In this document: piece by piece, positions 25,736 through 34,205 of the stretch
Position numbering within the stretch: position 1 is the stretch's first letter
How the letters are laid out: each line of letters opens with the position of its first letter
Assembly: GCA_022842065.1 (NCBI GenBank)
Contig: JALHQH010000062.1
Span: 1-64,000, forward strand
DNA length: 64,000 nt
Reading direction: 5' to 3'
Origin: Caldilineaceae bacterium
Lineage (GTDB): Bacteria; Chloroflexota; Anaerolineae; Caldilineales; Caldilineaceae
The notes under the pieces: model-generated
Told to the model about the DNA's origin: nothing
Database searches by the model: none
What the model saw: only the letters and a program-made list of their open reading frames with translations
Made by a program: the position numbers and the translations under genes

Positions 25736-26899
25736 ATGAAAATTACCGAGATTCGCACGTCGCGGCTCACCCCGCCGCCGCATGAGAGCAAGACCAAGGC
25801 GCGCCGCCCCTCGTGGTGGGTGGAGAGCGAAGTCGCCAACCCGATGTCGCGCTACCCCAAAGTCAAGCGCCACCGCGAACTGTGGCTGCCCAAGTGGGAG
25901 AGCGTCTGGTGCCAGGTCACCGCCGAAGATGGCACGACTGGCTATGGCATGACCTCGCATGGCCGCGCCGTCGCCGCAGTGATCGAAGATCATCTGGCCC
26001 CGCAACTGGTGGGGGAGGATTGTTTTGCCACCGAAAAGATCGCCGACATGATGTTCCGCATGACCAAACCCTATGGCTCGACGGGTTTGGCCGCCTATGC
26101 GGTCAGCGCGGTCGATCTGGCCCTGTGGGATCTGCGCGGTAAATTGTTGGGGCAACCGGTCTATCAACTGCTGGGCGGCAAACAGAAGGAGCGCATCTTC
26201 TGTTACGCCACCGGCAATGATGTGGACTGGTATCAAGAGTTGGGCTTTCGCGGCTTCAAACTGGCCTGCCCCTATGGCCCGGCGGATGGCTGGGAGGGCA
26301 TCCGCAAAAATGAGGCGTTTGTGGCCAAAACGCGCGAGCAGATCGGCGACGACTGTGAGCTGATGCTCGACTGTTGGATGGCCTTTGATGTGGAGTACAC
26401 CGTGCGGCTGGCCGAAACCCTGCGCCCCTATCGGCTGAAGTGGCTGGAAGAGTGCCTGATGCCCGAGGATCTCGATGCGCACGTGGCGTTACGGCAACGG
26501 CTGCCCTGGCAAACGCTAGCCACCGGCGAACATTGGTATACCCATGTGCCCTTTCAGTGGGCCGTCGCGCACAAGGTCACCGATATTTTGCAGCCCGACA
26601 TTCAGTGGTGTGGTGGCGTCTCCACCTGTCAGAAGATCGCCGCCGCGGCCGATGCGGGTGGCGTCAGTGTGATTTTGCATGGCGGCGGCAACAGCGCCTA
26701 TGGCCAACACTTTAGCATCGCCACCCCCGCCGTGCCCTGGCTCGAATGTTTTGTCGGCACCGCCCCCGGTGTCCCCCTGTCCGAAGGGTGGCAGCTCCCC
26801 GGCCAGGCCACCCCCCTGGATGGCTGGTTAACCCCCAACGACGCCCCCGGCTTCGGCCTGGAACTGCCGATCCAATGGTTTTCGCCTTTCTTTGGTTAA
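25736..26899 (+). CDS. rhmD: Enolase-superfamily dehydratase, L-rhamnonate dehydratase-like
   Basis: 387 residues. The layout follows E. coli RhmD closely: ANPMSRYP near the N-terminus, VDLALWDLRGK, YATG, then metal ligands D212 (LMLDCWM), E238 (LEECL) and E265 (GEHW), with D288 (LQPDIQWCGG) and catalytic H315 (LHGGG). RhmD removes water from L-rhamnonate to give 2-keto-3-deoxy-L-rhamnonate in non-phosphorylative rhamnose catabolism. All five catalytic positions are present; a related acid sugar (for example L-lyxonate or L-mannonate) cannot be excluded. It lies between the glycosidase-like and PhyH genes on the same strand; no aldolase or dehydrogenase of the pathway is in view. Confidence 0.8.
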   Translation: MKITEIRTSRLTPPPHESKTKARRPSWWVESEVANPMSRYPKVKRHRELWLPKWESVWCQVTAEDGTTGYGMTSHGRAVAAVIEDHLAPQLVGEDCFATEKIADMMFRMTKPYGSTGLAAYAVSAVDLALWDLRGKLLGQPVYQLLGGKQKERIFCYATGNDVDWYQELGFRGFKLACPYGPADGWEGIRKNEAFVAKTREQIGDDCELMLDCWMAFDVEYTVRLAETLRPYRLKWLEECLMPEDLDAHVALRQRLPWQTLATGEHWYTHVPFQWAVAHKVTDILQPDIQWCGGVSTCQKIAAAADAGGVSVILHGGGNSAYGQHFSIATPAVPWLECFVGTAPGVPLSEGWQLPGQATPLDGWLTPNDAPGFGLELPIQWFSPFFG

Positions 26900-26907
26900 G
26901 CAAGGCT

Positions 26908-26998
26908 GGTTCCCACGCTGAGCGTGGGAACCCCTGTGGGACGCTCTGCGTCCCGAGACGCGGTGCGTCTCAAACCGCATTCCACGCGGAGCGTGGAA
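26908..26998. repeat. Array of four small hairpins
   Basis: 26908-26932, 26938-26954, 26955-26971 and 26980-26998 are perfect palindromes with 3-nt loops, all with the core ACGC-NNN-GCGT and different complementary outer arms. They fill the gap before the PhyH gene, like the array at 25615-25705. Confidence 0.9.
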
Positions 26999-27032
26999 CG
27001 AGTACTGATCAATCTATAAAGGAACCAATCCC

Positions 27033-27830
27033 ATGTCCACCTATCTCGCCGGCCAAACGGCCAGCCCGGAACAGATCGAAAGCTGGGTCGAACAGTTTCA
27101 CCAAGATGGCTATCTCTTTCTGGAAAATGTGCTGCCACCGGATTTGTGCGCCGAATTGCGCGCCGATCTCGACTGGGCGCTGGAACACAACCCGAATGGC
27201 CACAATGCCAGCAACAGCAAGTTGATCCTGGCCCATCGCCTCTTTGAGACCAGCCCGGCCAACGTCCGCCTGTTTGATCTGGAGCCGATTGTCAGCCTGG
27301 CCGAAGCACTGATCGCGCCCAACTGCCATGTGATCCACAACAACTCCTTCAAAACGCCCACCGGCTTTGGCATCGACACCTGGCACCAGGATGACGCCCC
27401 CCACTACCTGGTGACCGAAGGTGAACCGCCCAAAAATGTGCGACTGCCTGTGCTCTTCTTCACCGCCAACTACTACCTCACCGATGTCACCGAGCCAGCC
27501 AATGGCGGCACCGAAGTGATCCCCGGTTCCCATCTCTTCGGCGCGCCATGTCCCCCGGTGATCGAAGGCACCCAGTGGGAGAGCCAGGTGCGCTATAACT
27601 GTGGCGGTGCCGGCAGCGTGGTCCTCTTCAACAATCAAGTTTGGCATCGTGGTGGCCCTAACAAAAGTGAGCGTACGCGTTACATTACCCAGGTTACCTA
27701 CGCCCGGCGCATCATCGGCCACAAGTATTATCCCTTTATGAACTACCAGATGCCCGAACATGTTTACCAGGATGCTGACCCGCGCTTGAAGCGGCTGCTG
27801 GGTTTCTTGCCCCATGGGGCGTATGGGTGA
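27033..27830 (+). CDS. Phytanoyl-CoA dioxygenase (PhyH) family protein
   Basis: 265 residues, cupin-like Fe(II)/2-oxoglutarate oxygenase fold. Metal ligands H118 and D120 (TWHQDD) and H205 (QVWHRGG), with Arg 214/216 positioned to bind 2-oxoglutarate. GGTEVIPGSH is the typical PhyH block. Bacterial members hydroxylate small molecules or halogenate; the substrate is unknown, but the neighbours suggest a carbohydrate-linked compound. GAACC precedes the ATG at 27033, a weak ribosome site. A fragment of a second copy of this gene lies at 28596-28692. Confidence 0.85.
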   Translation: MSTYLAGQTASPEQIESWVEQFHQDGYLFLENVLPPDLCAELRADLDWALEHNPNGHNASNSKLILAHRLFETSPANVRLFDLEPIVSLAEALIAPNCHVIHNNSFKTPTGFGIDTWHQDDAPHYLVTEGEPPKNVRLPVLFFTANYYLTDVTEPANGGTEVIPGSHLFGAPCPPVIEGTQWESQVRYNCGGAGSVVLFNNQVWHRGGPNKSERTRYITQVTYARRIIGHKYYPFMNYQMPEHVYQDADPRLKRLLGFLPHGAYG

Positions 27831-27977
27831 TGGGGCGCGTCGCACTGTTGCGACAACACCTGATTCTGGGTTGATTATTGTGCCACCGCATAGGGCGGAT
27901 TTTTGAGGCGTAGGCGCACTTTGTGTACAGCCGCACAGAAGAGCTCAGGCGACAGGTTGAGCTGATTAGAAAGAAAC

Positions 27978-28024
27978 AGATAGTGCGCTGCGCCTCTATA
28001 CCAAAAGGGCGCAGCGCACTATCT
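27978..28024. terminator. Strong hairpin (17-bp arms) between convergent genes
   Basis: 27978-27994 pairs perfectly with 28008-28024 around a 13-nt loop. It lies between the convergent PhyH gene and the HTH gene and may end transcription from either side. There is no clear T-run. Confidence 0.6.
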
Positions 28025-28063
28025 GGGAAAAGGATTAGATTCCATATAACCCATCTGCATTTC

Positions 28064-28498
28064 CTACGCCTCTGCTACCAGCGCATCAAGAGTGGCTTCT
28101 CGCTCCCGATCGATAGTGGTTTTATAGGCAATCACATCTTCCTGCCGAATTCGTCTATGTTTGCCAACTTTTCGATATGGGATGCGGCCTTCTTCAAGTA
28201 ACTTGATGAGAAATGGGCGGGAAACATTTAGCAGATCCGCGGCTTCCACGGTCGTGAGTTCAGCATTTTCTGAAATCAAGGTGATGCCACGTCTAGATGC
28301 CATCGTATCCAGAATATCCACCAATAGTGCAACGGCTCCCGCCGGCAGTTCTATCGCTTGCTCCTGCTCTGCATCCGTTACATGCATGCGCAAAGGGCGG
28401 TCAGTGGCGGTGTAGCGAGCTAGCAACCGACCGGAGGTACTCGCTCGCGCGGCATCATCTGCGGTTGGCGGAAGCTGTCTCTGCATAATGTCATTCAT
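28064..28498 (-). CDS. Excisionase-type HTH protein, orphan antitoxin-like
   Basis: 144 residues. The C-terminal half is a MerR/excisionase-type winged helix (TTVEAADLLNVSRPFLIKLLEEGRIPYRKVGKHRRIRQEDV, about 81-122). The N-terminal half (residues 25-75) is typical of HTH antitoxins paired with PIN-domain ribonucleases. The expected PIN toxin gene directly downstream is missing: 27831-28063 holds only a hairpin. It is therefore an orphan antitoxin or a solo repressor. An AGGAGAG-like site precedes the ATG (28498). Confidence 0.8.
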   Translation of the reverse strand: MNDIMQRQLPPTADDAARASTSGRLLARYTATDRPLRMHVTDAEQEQAIELPAGAVALLVDILDTMASRRGITLISENAELTTVEAADLLNVSRPFLIKLLEEGRIPYRKVGKHRRIRQEDVIAYKTTIDREREATLDALVAEA

Positions 28499-28595
28499 TT
28501 GCTCTCCTTTTCTTCCTTACTTGATCATACCTCTACCATAGCAGATAAATGCTTTAAATGAAATTAGTGAAATATGTGCAATGATGTGAAGCATC

Positions 28596-28692
28596 GATAA
28601 TCAAGTCTCCACTGGGGTGGCCCTAATAAAGTGAGCGCACGCGCTATATCATCTAGGTCACCTATGCCCGGCGCATTATCGGTCACAAGTAC
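28596..28692 (+). pseudogene. Fragment of a second PhyH gene
   Basis: About 97 nt match 27633-27728 of the PhyH gene with scattered mismatches and small indels (the stretch covering QVWHRGGPNK through TYARRIIGHKY). Both ends stop abruptly and there is no open frame through it. It is a decayed partial duplicate, 770 nt beyond the intact gene. Confidence 0.85.
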
Positions 28693-29287
28693 TCAGCAAT
28701 TATCAATTTGCAATCGGAACCAGTGTACGGCGCATCCCCCGCAAGGGCGCGTCGCATACTTGCGCGTCCACGGGCGTACCCGACGCGTGTACTCGTCGCG
28801 GTTTCCCGATGCGCAGCACAGTTCTTATGTGCCCGTTCGCATCAGGGGATGCTCACTACACGTTTCCATAGCGAATTTTCAAAGTGGGTCAACGATAGTC
28901 AGTAGAGCGCAATCTTGCGCAGCATGGTGGGTGACCTGCCGCCAGTCACGGACTGGCTAGGCACAGCGTGTTATGGTCTACTTCTCTGTCCAATTGCACC
29001 CTACAATTGTACCTTTCGCCTATATCTATATTTATATTCACCCAGGCTGATCCCCAGTAGACTGCCTTATGATCGTACGCGCGATGGTTCACTGCCGGCC
29101 AGTTGACTTTTCGCAAGGCGATTAAACACCAGTGCCCCCAGCACTTTGCTGTTGCCCAAAGCACATTCCTACTCTTCACTGCGCTTGTCTGTCTCCCTGT
29201 CACCAATGGGCTAAGCAATGGGCAAATGATTTGGTCGCGTCTGCGGTGTCAACTGGCCGCCTATGATAGAAGAAAGATCGTCATCTT
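28693..29287. other. Gene-poor stretch with degenerate repeats
   Basis: No coding region is supported. At about 28829-28862 there is a diverged version of the GCATCAGGGGATGC palindrome core seen at 124-185 and 21431-21452. The promoter of the AI-2E operon should lie in the last about 150 nt; no clear hexamers were chosen. Confidence 0.5.
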
Positions 29288-30619
29288 ATGCCGCATAGCG
29301 TTAAGGTGCTTGAAAATGGCAACACTCCGGCGACCCTCCTCGGGCCTGAGCGCTTATCCCCTAAATGGACGCCGCGTGCCGTGGTGTTGGCCACCGTCAT
29401 GGCGGTTGCGATTGGGCTTGGCTTTCTCCTGCTCTATCGCTTTTACATGATTGTGTTTCTCTTTTTTGTGGGCTTTAGCCTGGCCACGGCGTTGAAACCG
29501 CTAGCGCTTTGGCTGCAACGACGCAAGCTGCCCGTGGCACTGGGGATCATTCCCATCTATTTAGTGGGCATCTCGGCGCTGGTAGGGTTGTTTTCGATGA
29601 TTAGCCCGGCGGTGGGCACCCAACTGGTGGCGGTAATTGAGGAGCTACCCACGTATTATGCGTCGTTGCGGGGCTATCTACAAACTTCGCCGAATGGCAT
29701 TTTGCAGTCACTGGGCGGTTTCCTGCCGAGTGACTTAACCTTGCCCATGCGCCAGATGTCAGCCGTCGCGACCGCGGAAACGGTCGATCCGATTGGTATG
29801 TTAGGCGAGGCCGTTGGCAACACCTCTAAGGTCATCTTTTTGTTGATCGGCGTTTTCTTGATTGCCTATTACTGGTTGATCGAGGGCGAGATGATCATCC
29901 GGCGCTTGCTCTTGCGCACCCGGCTGGAAAAGCGCGAGGGGCTGCGCAACCTTATTACCGAAATTGAAGACAAGATCGGCGCCTATTTCCGTGGTCAGTT
30001 CTTGCTCTGTCTGATCATTGGCGCGCTTTCCCTGATTGCCTTTTTGATCATTGGGGTGCCCCATGCGCTGACGCTGGCGCTGATTAGTGGGATTACCGAG
30101 GCCGTGCCCGTGCTGGGGCCGACAATAGGCGCGATACCAGCCATTCTGTTCACCCTGGCGATTGCGCCGGAGAAAGCGTTGTGGGTCGTTCTCGCGTTGG
30201 TGGTGATTCAAAGTGTGGAAAATCATCTGCTGGTGCCCCAGGTCATGGACCGCTCGGTTGGCGTTCATCCCCTGGTCACGATTCTGGCCATCGCGGCCTT
30301 TGGCCTGCTGTTTGGCATTGTCGGTGCCATTCTGGCGATTCCTCTGGCCGCCATTCTGCAAATCCTCATGCAACGGCTCTTCTTTTCGGTGGCCGCGGTC
30401 GAAGAGAGTGCTGATGCGAACATTGCCGAGCAAACCCCGGTCCGCAACCGGTTTGCGGTCTTGCGCTTAGAGGCAGAAGATCTGGCGCAGGATGTGCGCA
30501 AACAGGTGCGCAAGCGGGGGAACGATACGGGGACAGCCAAGGTCGAAGAGGCGGAAGATCTGATTGAAACGGTGGCGCTTAATTTGCAAGGGTATCTGCT
30601 GCAAAAGGAAAGTGCCTGA
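29288..30619 (+). CDS. AI-2E family transporter (paralogue 1)
   Basis: 443 residues, about eight membrane helices, with the family marks PLALWLQRRKLPVALGIIP near the N-terminus and the C-terminal LVIQSVENHLLVPQVMDRSVGVHPLVTILAI block. The family (TqsA/YdiK/PerM-like) includes exporters of autoinducer-2 and Na+/H+ antiporters; substrate cannot be read from sequence. The hydrophilic C-terminal tail (about 380-443) is unusually long and charged. Its TGA overlaps the ATG of the second paralogue (TGATG), so the two are translationally coupled and may form a heteromer. Confidence 0.88.
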   Translation: MPHSVKVLENGNTPATLLGPERLSPKWTPRAVVLATVMAVAIGLGFLLLYRFYMIVFLFFVGFSLATALKPLALWLQRRKLPVALGIIPIYLVGISALVGLFSMISPAVGTQLVAVIEELPTYYASLRGYLQTSPNGILQSLGGFLPSDLTLPMRQMSAVATAETVDPIGMLGEAVGNTSKVIFLLIGVFLIAYYWLIEGEMIIRRLLLRTRLEKREGLRNLITEIEDKIGAYFRGQFLLCLIIGALSLIAFLIIGVPHALTLALISGITEAVPVLGPTIGAIPAILFTLAIAPEKALWVVLALVVIQSVENHLLVPQVMDRSVGVHPLVTILAIAAFGLLFGIVGAILAIPLAAILQILMQRLFFSVAAVEESADANIAEQTPVRNRFAVLRLEAEDLAQDVRKQVRKRGNDTGTAKVEEAEDLIETVALNLQGYLLQKESA

Positions 30620-31797
30620 TGAAAGATCTCGCCCTAACGATCACCACGACCTTAGTGACCCTTGCTGTGATCTTTATCTTGTGGCAACTGCATAGCATTG
30701 TTTTGCTTTTTCTCTTTTCGATTATTATCGCCGCCGCCTTGCGGGCGCCGATTGATCACTTAATCCGGCACCGTTGGCCGCGCTGGCTGGCGATGTTATT
30801 TGTTTACACAAATGTTTCGTTAATTTTGGTCGGTCTAGCGCTGATCATCGCGCTATCGCTGGGTGCTGAAATTGAACTGCTGGCCAAAGAATTTGTCAAC
30901 TATTATGAGCGGGGCTATGGCTTGGTCCAGCGCGAGCTGAATGTAGCCGGCTCTTGGTTCAACCGCTTGCCGCCGACGGAGCTGGTCGGCGAATTTTTGC
31001 TCGGTGACAGCCAGTCGCCCAGGTTGGTCAATCGCCTGTTGGGCTTGACACAAAACTTCGCTTATTTCGTCGGCCAGGCCATTCTAGCCATTGTCATTAG
31101 CATCTACTGGACGGCTGATGAATGGCATTTTGAGCGGCTGTTGCTCTCCTTCTTGGCCCCTGTGCAACGAAAACGGATGCGTGAACTATGGCGTAAGTTA
31201 GAAAGTAATGTGGGGGCCTACATCCGTAGTGAAGTCAGCCAGAGTGTGCTGGCGAGTGCCATATTGACCTTGGGCTTCTGGCTGATGGGCTTTCCCTATC
31301 CCTTTGTCATGGCCACGATTGGCGCTTTTGCCTGGTTCATTCCCATCGTCGGTGCCTTCATCGCCATTGCCTTAATTGCGCTTGTGGCGCTGCTACATGG
31401 GACGGTTATCGCGATTGCCGCGATTGTTTATACGGTGGTTGTCTTCTTGATTTTAGAATTCTTGGTCGAACCACGCCTTTATCAAAACAATCAATATGGT
31501 GTCATTCTGGTGATTCTGGTGATGATGGCCATGATAGATGCCTTTGGGCTGCTGGGCTTGCTGTTGGCACCACCGTTGGCGTTAACCCTCCAAATTGGGT
31601 TAGAAGAATGGCTCAGTTCACCGTTAACCCCTGCCACCATGACCACGATTTCGCTGGAGGAGATTGAGGAACAGTTACAACAAGTGCAATCGACCGTTGC
31701 GGTAACTGAGTCAACGTCGCCGCGAATTACCAGCATGCTGGCCCGCCTGGAGCAGTTGTTGCAGGAAACAAAAGTGGCCAGTCACACGGCCTCGTAA
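30619..31797 (+). CDS. AI-2E family transporter (paralogue 2)
   Basis: 392 residues, a diverged partner of the preceding gene with the same topology. It keeps the FPYPFVMATIGAFAWFIPIVGAFIA and LEFLVEPRLYQNNQYGVILVI blocks. It starts one base inside the stop of the first gene. The C-terminal 70 residues are a soluble, Glu/Thr/Ser-rich tail with possible coiled coil. Function as for paralogue 1; the obligatory pairing suggests a two-component permease. Confidence 0.88.
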   Translation: MKDLALTITTTLVTLAVIFILWQLHSIVLLFLFSIIIAAALRAPIDHLIRHRWPRWLAMLFVYTNVSLILVGLALIIALSLGAEIELLAKEFVNYYERGYGLVQRELNVAGSWFNRLPPTELVGEFLLGDSQSPRLVNRLLGLTQNFAYFVGQAILAIVISIYWTADEWHFERLLLSFLAPVQRKRMRELWRKLESNVGAYIRSEVSQSVLASAILTLGFWLMGFPYPFVMATIGAFAWFIPIVGAFIAIALIALVALLHGTVIAIAAIVYTVVVFLILEFLVEPRLYQNNQYGVILVILVMMAMIDAFGLLGLLLAPPLALTLQIGLEEWLSSPLTPATMTTISLEEIEEQLQQVQSTVAVTESTSPRITSMLARLEQLLQETKVASHTAS

Positions 31798-31805
31798 CCA
31801 AACCA

Positions 31806-31878
31806 AGGACTTAGGCTGCTACCGGCGGCTGAGCGGGTGCCTTTCGGGCGCGAAGCCAGAGGTAGCGGCCTAAGTCCT
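31806..31878. repeat. Inverted repeat (17 of 18 bp) between genes
   Basis: 31806-31823 pairs with 31861-31878 with one mismatch. It sits between the second AI-2E gene and the next membrane protein and may attenuate or process the transcript. Confidence 0.75.
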
Positions 31879-31911
31879 AAAAACAAGTTTCGCATACGAA
31901 AGGATAAAATC

Positions 31912-32658
31912 ATGAGTGAAGTTATCAATCGACAACCAGCGGTTGCCGATCTGCCCAAACAACTTTTACTACGTTCCTGGCCCAAGATGCTCTTCTTCTG
32001 GCCCACAGCCCTGGTCGCGTTGATCGCCGGAATTGGGACCATAATGAATCCGGTCATGAATGAACGCTGGGAACTCTGGGGCACCTTATTCTTGGTCGTC
32101 TTCGCGCTCAATTTGATGATCTTAACCTTTGAGTTTCCGCGCAGTGCCTCTTTAACCCTGGTTTTGGTCTGTATTGCGCTGGCGTGGATCTTTGTCGAAG
32201 TCAATCGCCGCTATAACATTATTGCACCCTTGCGCGATTTTATCGAGTCGTTGCAACTGGCAGCGACCCCTGATTTCTATTTTACCGTTTTTATTGTGTA
32301 CTTGCTGCTGCTGATTGGGATGTTTATCAGCACGCGCTTTAGCTATTGGGAAGTGACGAATAATGAGTTGGTGCACCACAAAGGGTTGATGCAGGATGTT
32401 GATCGTTATGCCACGGAAGGGCTGCATTACAGCAAGGAAATTACCGATTTCTTTGAATATATCATTGGCCGTTCTGGGCGTTTGGTCATTATCTCGCCAT
32501 CGATTGAAAGGCCCGTGGTGTTAAGTAATGTAATCGGGATTAATCGGGTTGCCGATGTGCTTGATCAGCTTTTGGAGAATAAACGGGTGATTGTGAGCAA
32601 TGCTGCTGGCCAATCTGTGGCACCGCCATCAGTCGTAGTCCCCGCTGATCAAGTTTGA
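31912..32658 (+). CDS. Uncharacterised membrane protein
   Basis: 248 residues. Four hydrophobic helices in the first 155 residues (WPKMLFFWPTALVALIAGIG, LWGTLFLVVFALNLMILTF, LTLVLVCIALAWIFV, FTVFIVYLLLLIGMFI) are followed by a cytosolic PH-like/beta domain (YWEVTNNELVHHKGLMQD, FFEYIIGRSGRLVII) that resembles the bPH2/DUF304 pattern. The ATG at 31912 has AAAGGA upstream and is chosen over 31837, which lies inside the inverted repeat. Same strand as the AI-2E pair, 114 nt downstream. Function unknown. Confidence 0.7.
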   Translation: MSEVINRQPAVADLPKQLLLRSWPKMLFFWPTALVALIAGIGTIMNPVMNERWELWGTLFLVVFALNLMILTFEFPRSASLTLVLVCIALAWIFVEVNRRYNIIAPLRDFIESLQLAATPDFYFTVFIVYLLLLIGMFISTRFSYWEVTNNELVHHKGLMQDVDRYATEGLHYSKEITDFFEYIIGRSGRLVIISPSIERPVVLSNVIGINRVADVLDQLLENKRVIVSNAAGQSVAPPSVVVPADQV

Positions 32659-32694
32659 TGCGCTTGTGCTGGTGGACTTAGCATTCATATCAGT

Positions 32695-32784
32695 CACGGC
32701 GTGGCGGCCTAAGCGCCGAGGGTTTTAACCCTCGGCGCTTAGGCCAGCCTTAAAAGGCTGGCCTACTTCTGCCGCCACGCCGTG
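32695..32784. repeat. Three-armed palindrome (cloverleaf-like)
   Basis: Outer stem 32695-32708 with 32771-32784 (14 bp), first inner hairpin 32708-32724 with 32727-32743 (17 bp, 2-nt loop), second inner hairpin 32743-32751 with 32754-32762 (9 bp, 2-nt loop). All three stems are perfect. It lies 37 nt after the membrane-protein stop and 47 nt before the convergent gene end. Confidence 0.9.
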
Positions 32785-32830
32785 GCTAAACTAACGTCAA
32801 AATTTGCCTCACCCTGGATTAGGCCCTGGA

Positions 32831-33319
32831 TTAGGATTGATCGACAAACGCCGCTTTGGCGACTTGCAGCCGCAATTGCCCTACGCGCTGTTGCTGCGCT
32901 TGGGTCTGTTCGATCAGCCCGTTATAATCCATCCCCTGCAACCCAGGCACTGCTTCAGCCGTCACCGCCAAGGATTGCCAGAGCGACCGTTTGCCCTCTA
33001 GCCCGGTGGCCACCACTTCAAGTGCTTCGAGTAAACGCAATGCCTCGCCGGTCGGGCTGTCCAACCGCAATTTGAGTTGCGTTACCTTCTCCACTAGCCA
33101 GGTGGCGCGCTGGCGTAGGGTATTCTCGCTAATCGCCAGTCGCTGCATCAGCGCTTCTAATTCGTGGCGCTCGGTTAGGATGTCAGCATGCAAAGTTGCG
33201 AAGAAGTCGCCTACGTCACTCCCCTCATGGGTTGCCTGTAGCTGTGCTAAAAGCTCGATGATCGCCGTCGAGGCGGCTAAATGATTATTCAAATAAGTTG
33301 CGAGTTGCTGGTTGGCCAT
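32831..33319 (-). CDS. Uncharacterised all-helical protein
   Basis: 162 residues, no signal peptide or membrane helix, almost entirely amphipathic helix with heptad-like Leu/Ala spacing (LAASTAIIELLAQLQ, HADILTERHELEALMQRL, LRLLEALEVVATGLEGKRSLWQSL). The opening resembles ferritin-like/DUF892-type bundles, but no metal-ligand set (E..H) is clear. The ATG at 33319 is taken as the start. Convergent with the plus-strand membrane protein. Function unknown. Confidence 0.65.
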   Translation of the reverse strand: MANQQLATYLNNHLAASTAIIELLAQLQATHEGSDVGDFFATLHADILTERHELEALMQRLAISENTLRQRATWLVEKVTQLKLRLDSPTGEALRLLEALEVVATGLEGKRSLWQSLAVTAEAVPGLQGMDYNGLIEQTQAQQQRVGQLRLQVAKAAFVDQS

Positions 33320-33443
33320 TGCTAATCACCTTTACATTTTTCCGAGAGAAAAACTCTACGTCGTGCTACTTTACCATCCAGCGTAGCACCCGTACAGGGT
33401 CTGGATACAGAGTACAGATAGAAAAATGGTGGCGATTCAGCTT
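33320..33443. other. Start of an 886-nt gene-free stretch (to 34205)
   Basis: Between the helical protein and hsdR no gene is supported. The stretch contains three long inverted repeats, annotated separately at 33444, 33971 and 34107. Confidence 0.6.
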
Positions 33444-33502
33444 GGACGTACGCAATTTCCGGCGGCTGCGCGTAGCGCAGCCGCCGGAAATTGCGTACGT
33501 CC
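33444..33502. repeat. Perfect palindrome (28-bp arms, 3-nt loop)
   Basis: 33444-33471 and 33475-33502 are exact complements around GTA. There is no T-run. It would readily extrude as a cruciform. Confidence 0.95.
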
Positions 33503-33970
33503 GTTTACTTTTAGCGTGAATTTTAGGCGCGCACGCGGGATCGCCAGATCTCGCGACGGAACCAGGATCTGACGATCCCCGGTGAGCCATCTGATGATAC
33601 GTGCGCAATTGCCCTGCCCAAAATTGCCGTAGGGCGGGAGGCGCTAGCCCTCTAGGCCATCGGCGGTGCTGCCGGACACAGGAGGATAGGGTGGGCAGCA
33701 GTAGTCCAACTTTTTCTAAACCACACCCCTTTCGCTATAATTGATGCTATCGACTTTACAATTTTGTTGTTTACTGTGGCTGTTGTGGCAAGATCGGCGC
33801 GACTTCTACGACTTTTGAAGGATTTCCTCCTTCAGGCCGATTACTATATTAGCGGTTGCCATTAAGTAATAGTTCTACCAGAGCTAGAAGTGCTACTTCA
33901 CTCAGGTTACGCAGAGAGTAAGGGAACACGCTGTCAGCGGATTTTGGGAACAGATTGAACGGATTCAGCG

Positions 33971-34014
33971 CACCCAAATCCGTTCTACCAGCTACGCAAG
34001 AACGGATTTGGGTG
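33971..34014. repeat. Inverted repeat (16-bp perfect arms)
   Basis: 33971-33986 pairs with 33999-34014; loop 12 nt. A third, direct copy of the AACGGATTCAG-like flank lies just upstream (33957-33968). Confidence 0.85.
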
Positions 34015-34106
34015 CCGCTGACCGCGTCTGTTGCGTAACATGAATTACTTTAGGCAGCGCATCAGTATAGAAGGAAGCGTTACTGCCTCAAGATTAACCA
34101 TTGATA

Positions 34107-34171
34107 ATCAGTAGACCGCAACGCTCTCTGGCTAAGCCTGTCGAAGCCAGAGAGCGTTGCGGTCTACTGAT
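34107..34171. repeat. Perfect inverted repeat (27-bp arms) upstream of hsdR
   Basis: 34107-34133 and 34145-34171 are exact complements around an 11-nt loop, ending 34 nt before the hsdR ATG. In the transcript it could hinder translation initiation or protect the 5' end. Confidence 0.95.
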
Positions 34172-34205
34172 AGTTGTTTTGCTTACCCTCGGAAAAAGAG
34201 TGCCC

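Noticed and set aside
28631..28960. 109-codon plus-strand frame
   Set aside because: Runs through the PhyH fragment in a wrong frame and degenerate repeat DNA.
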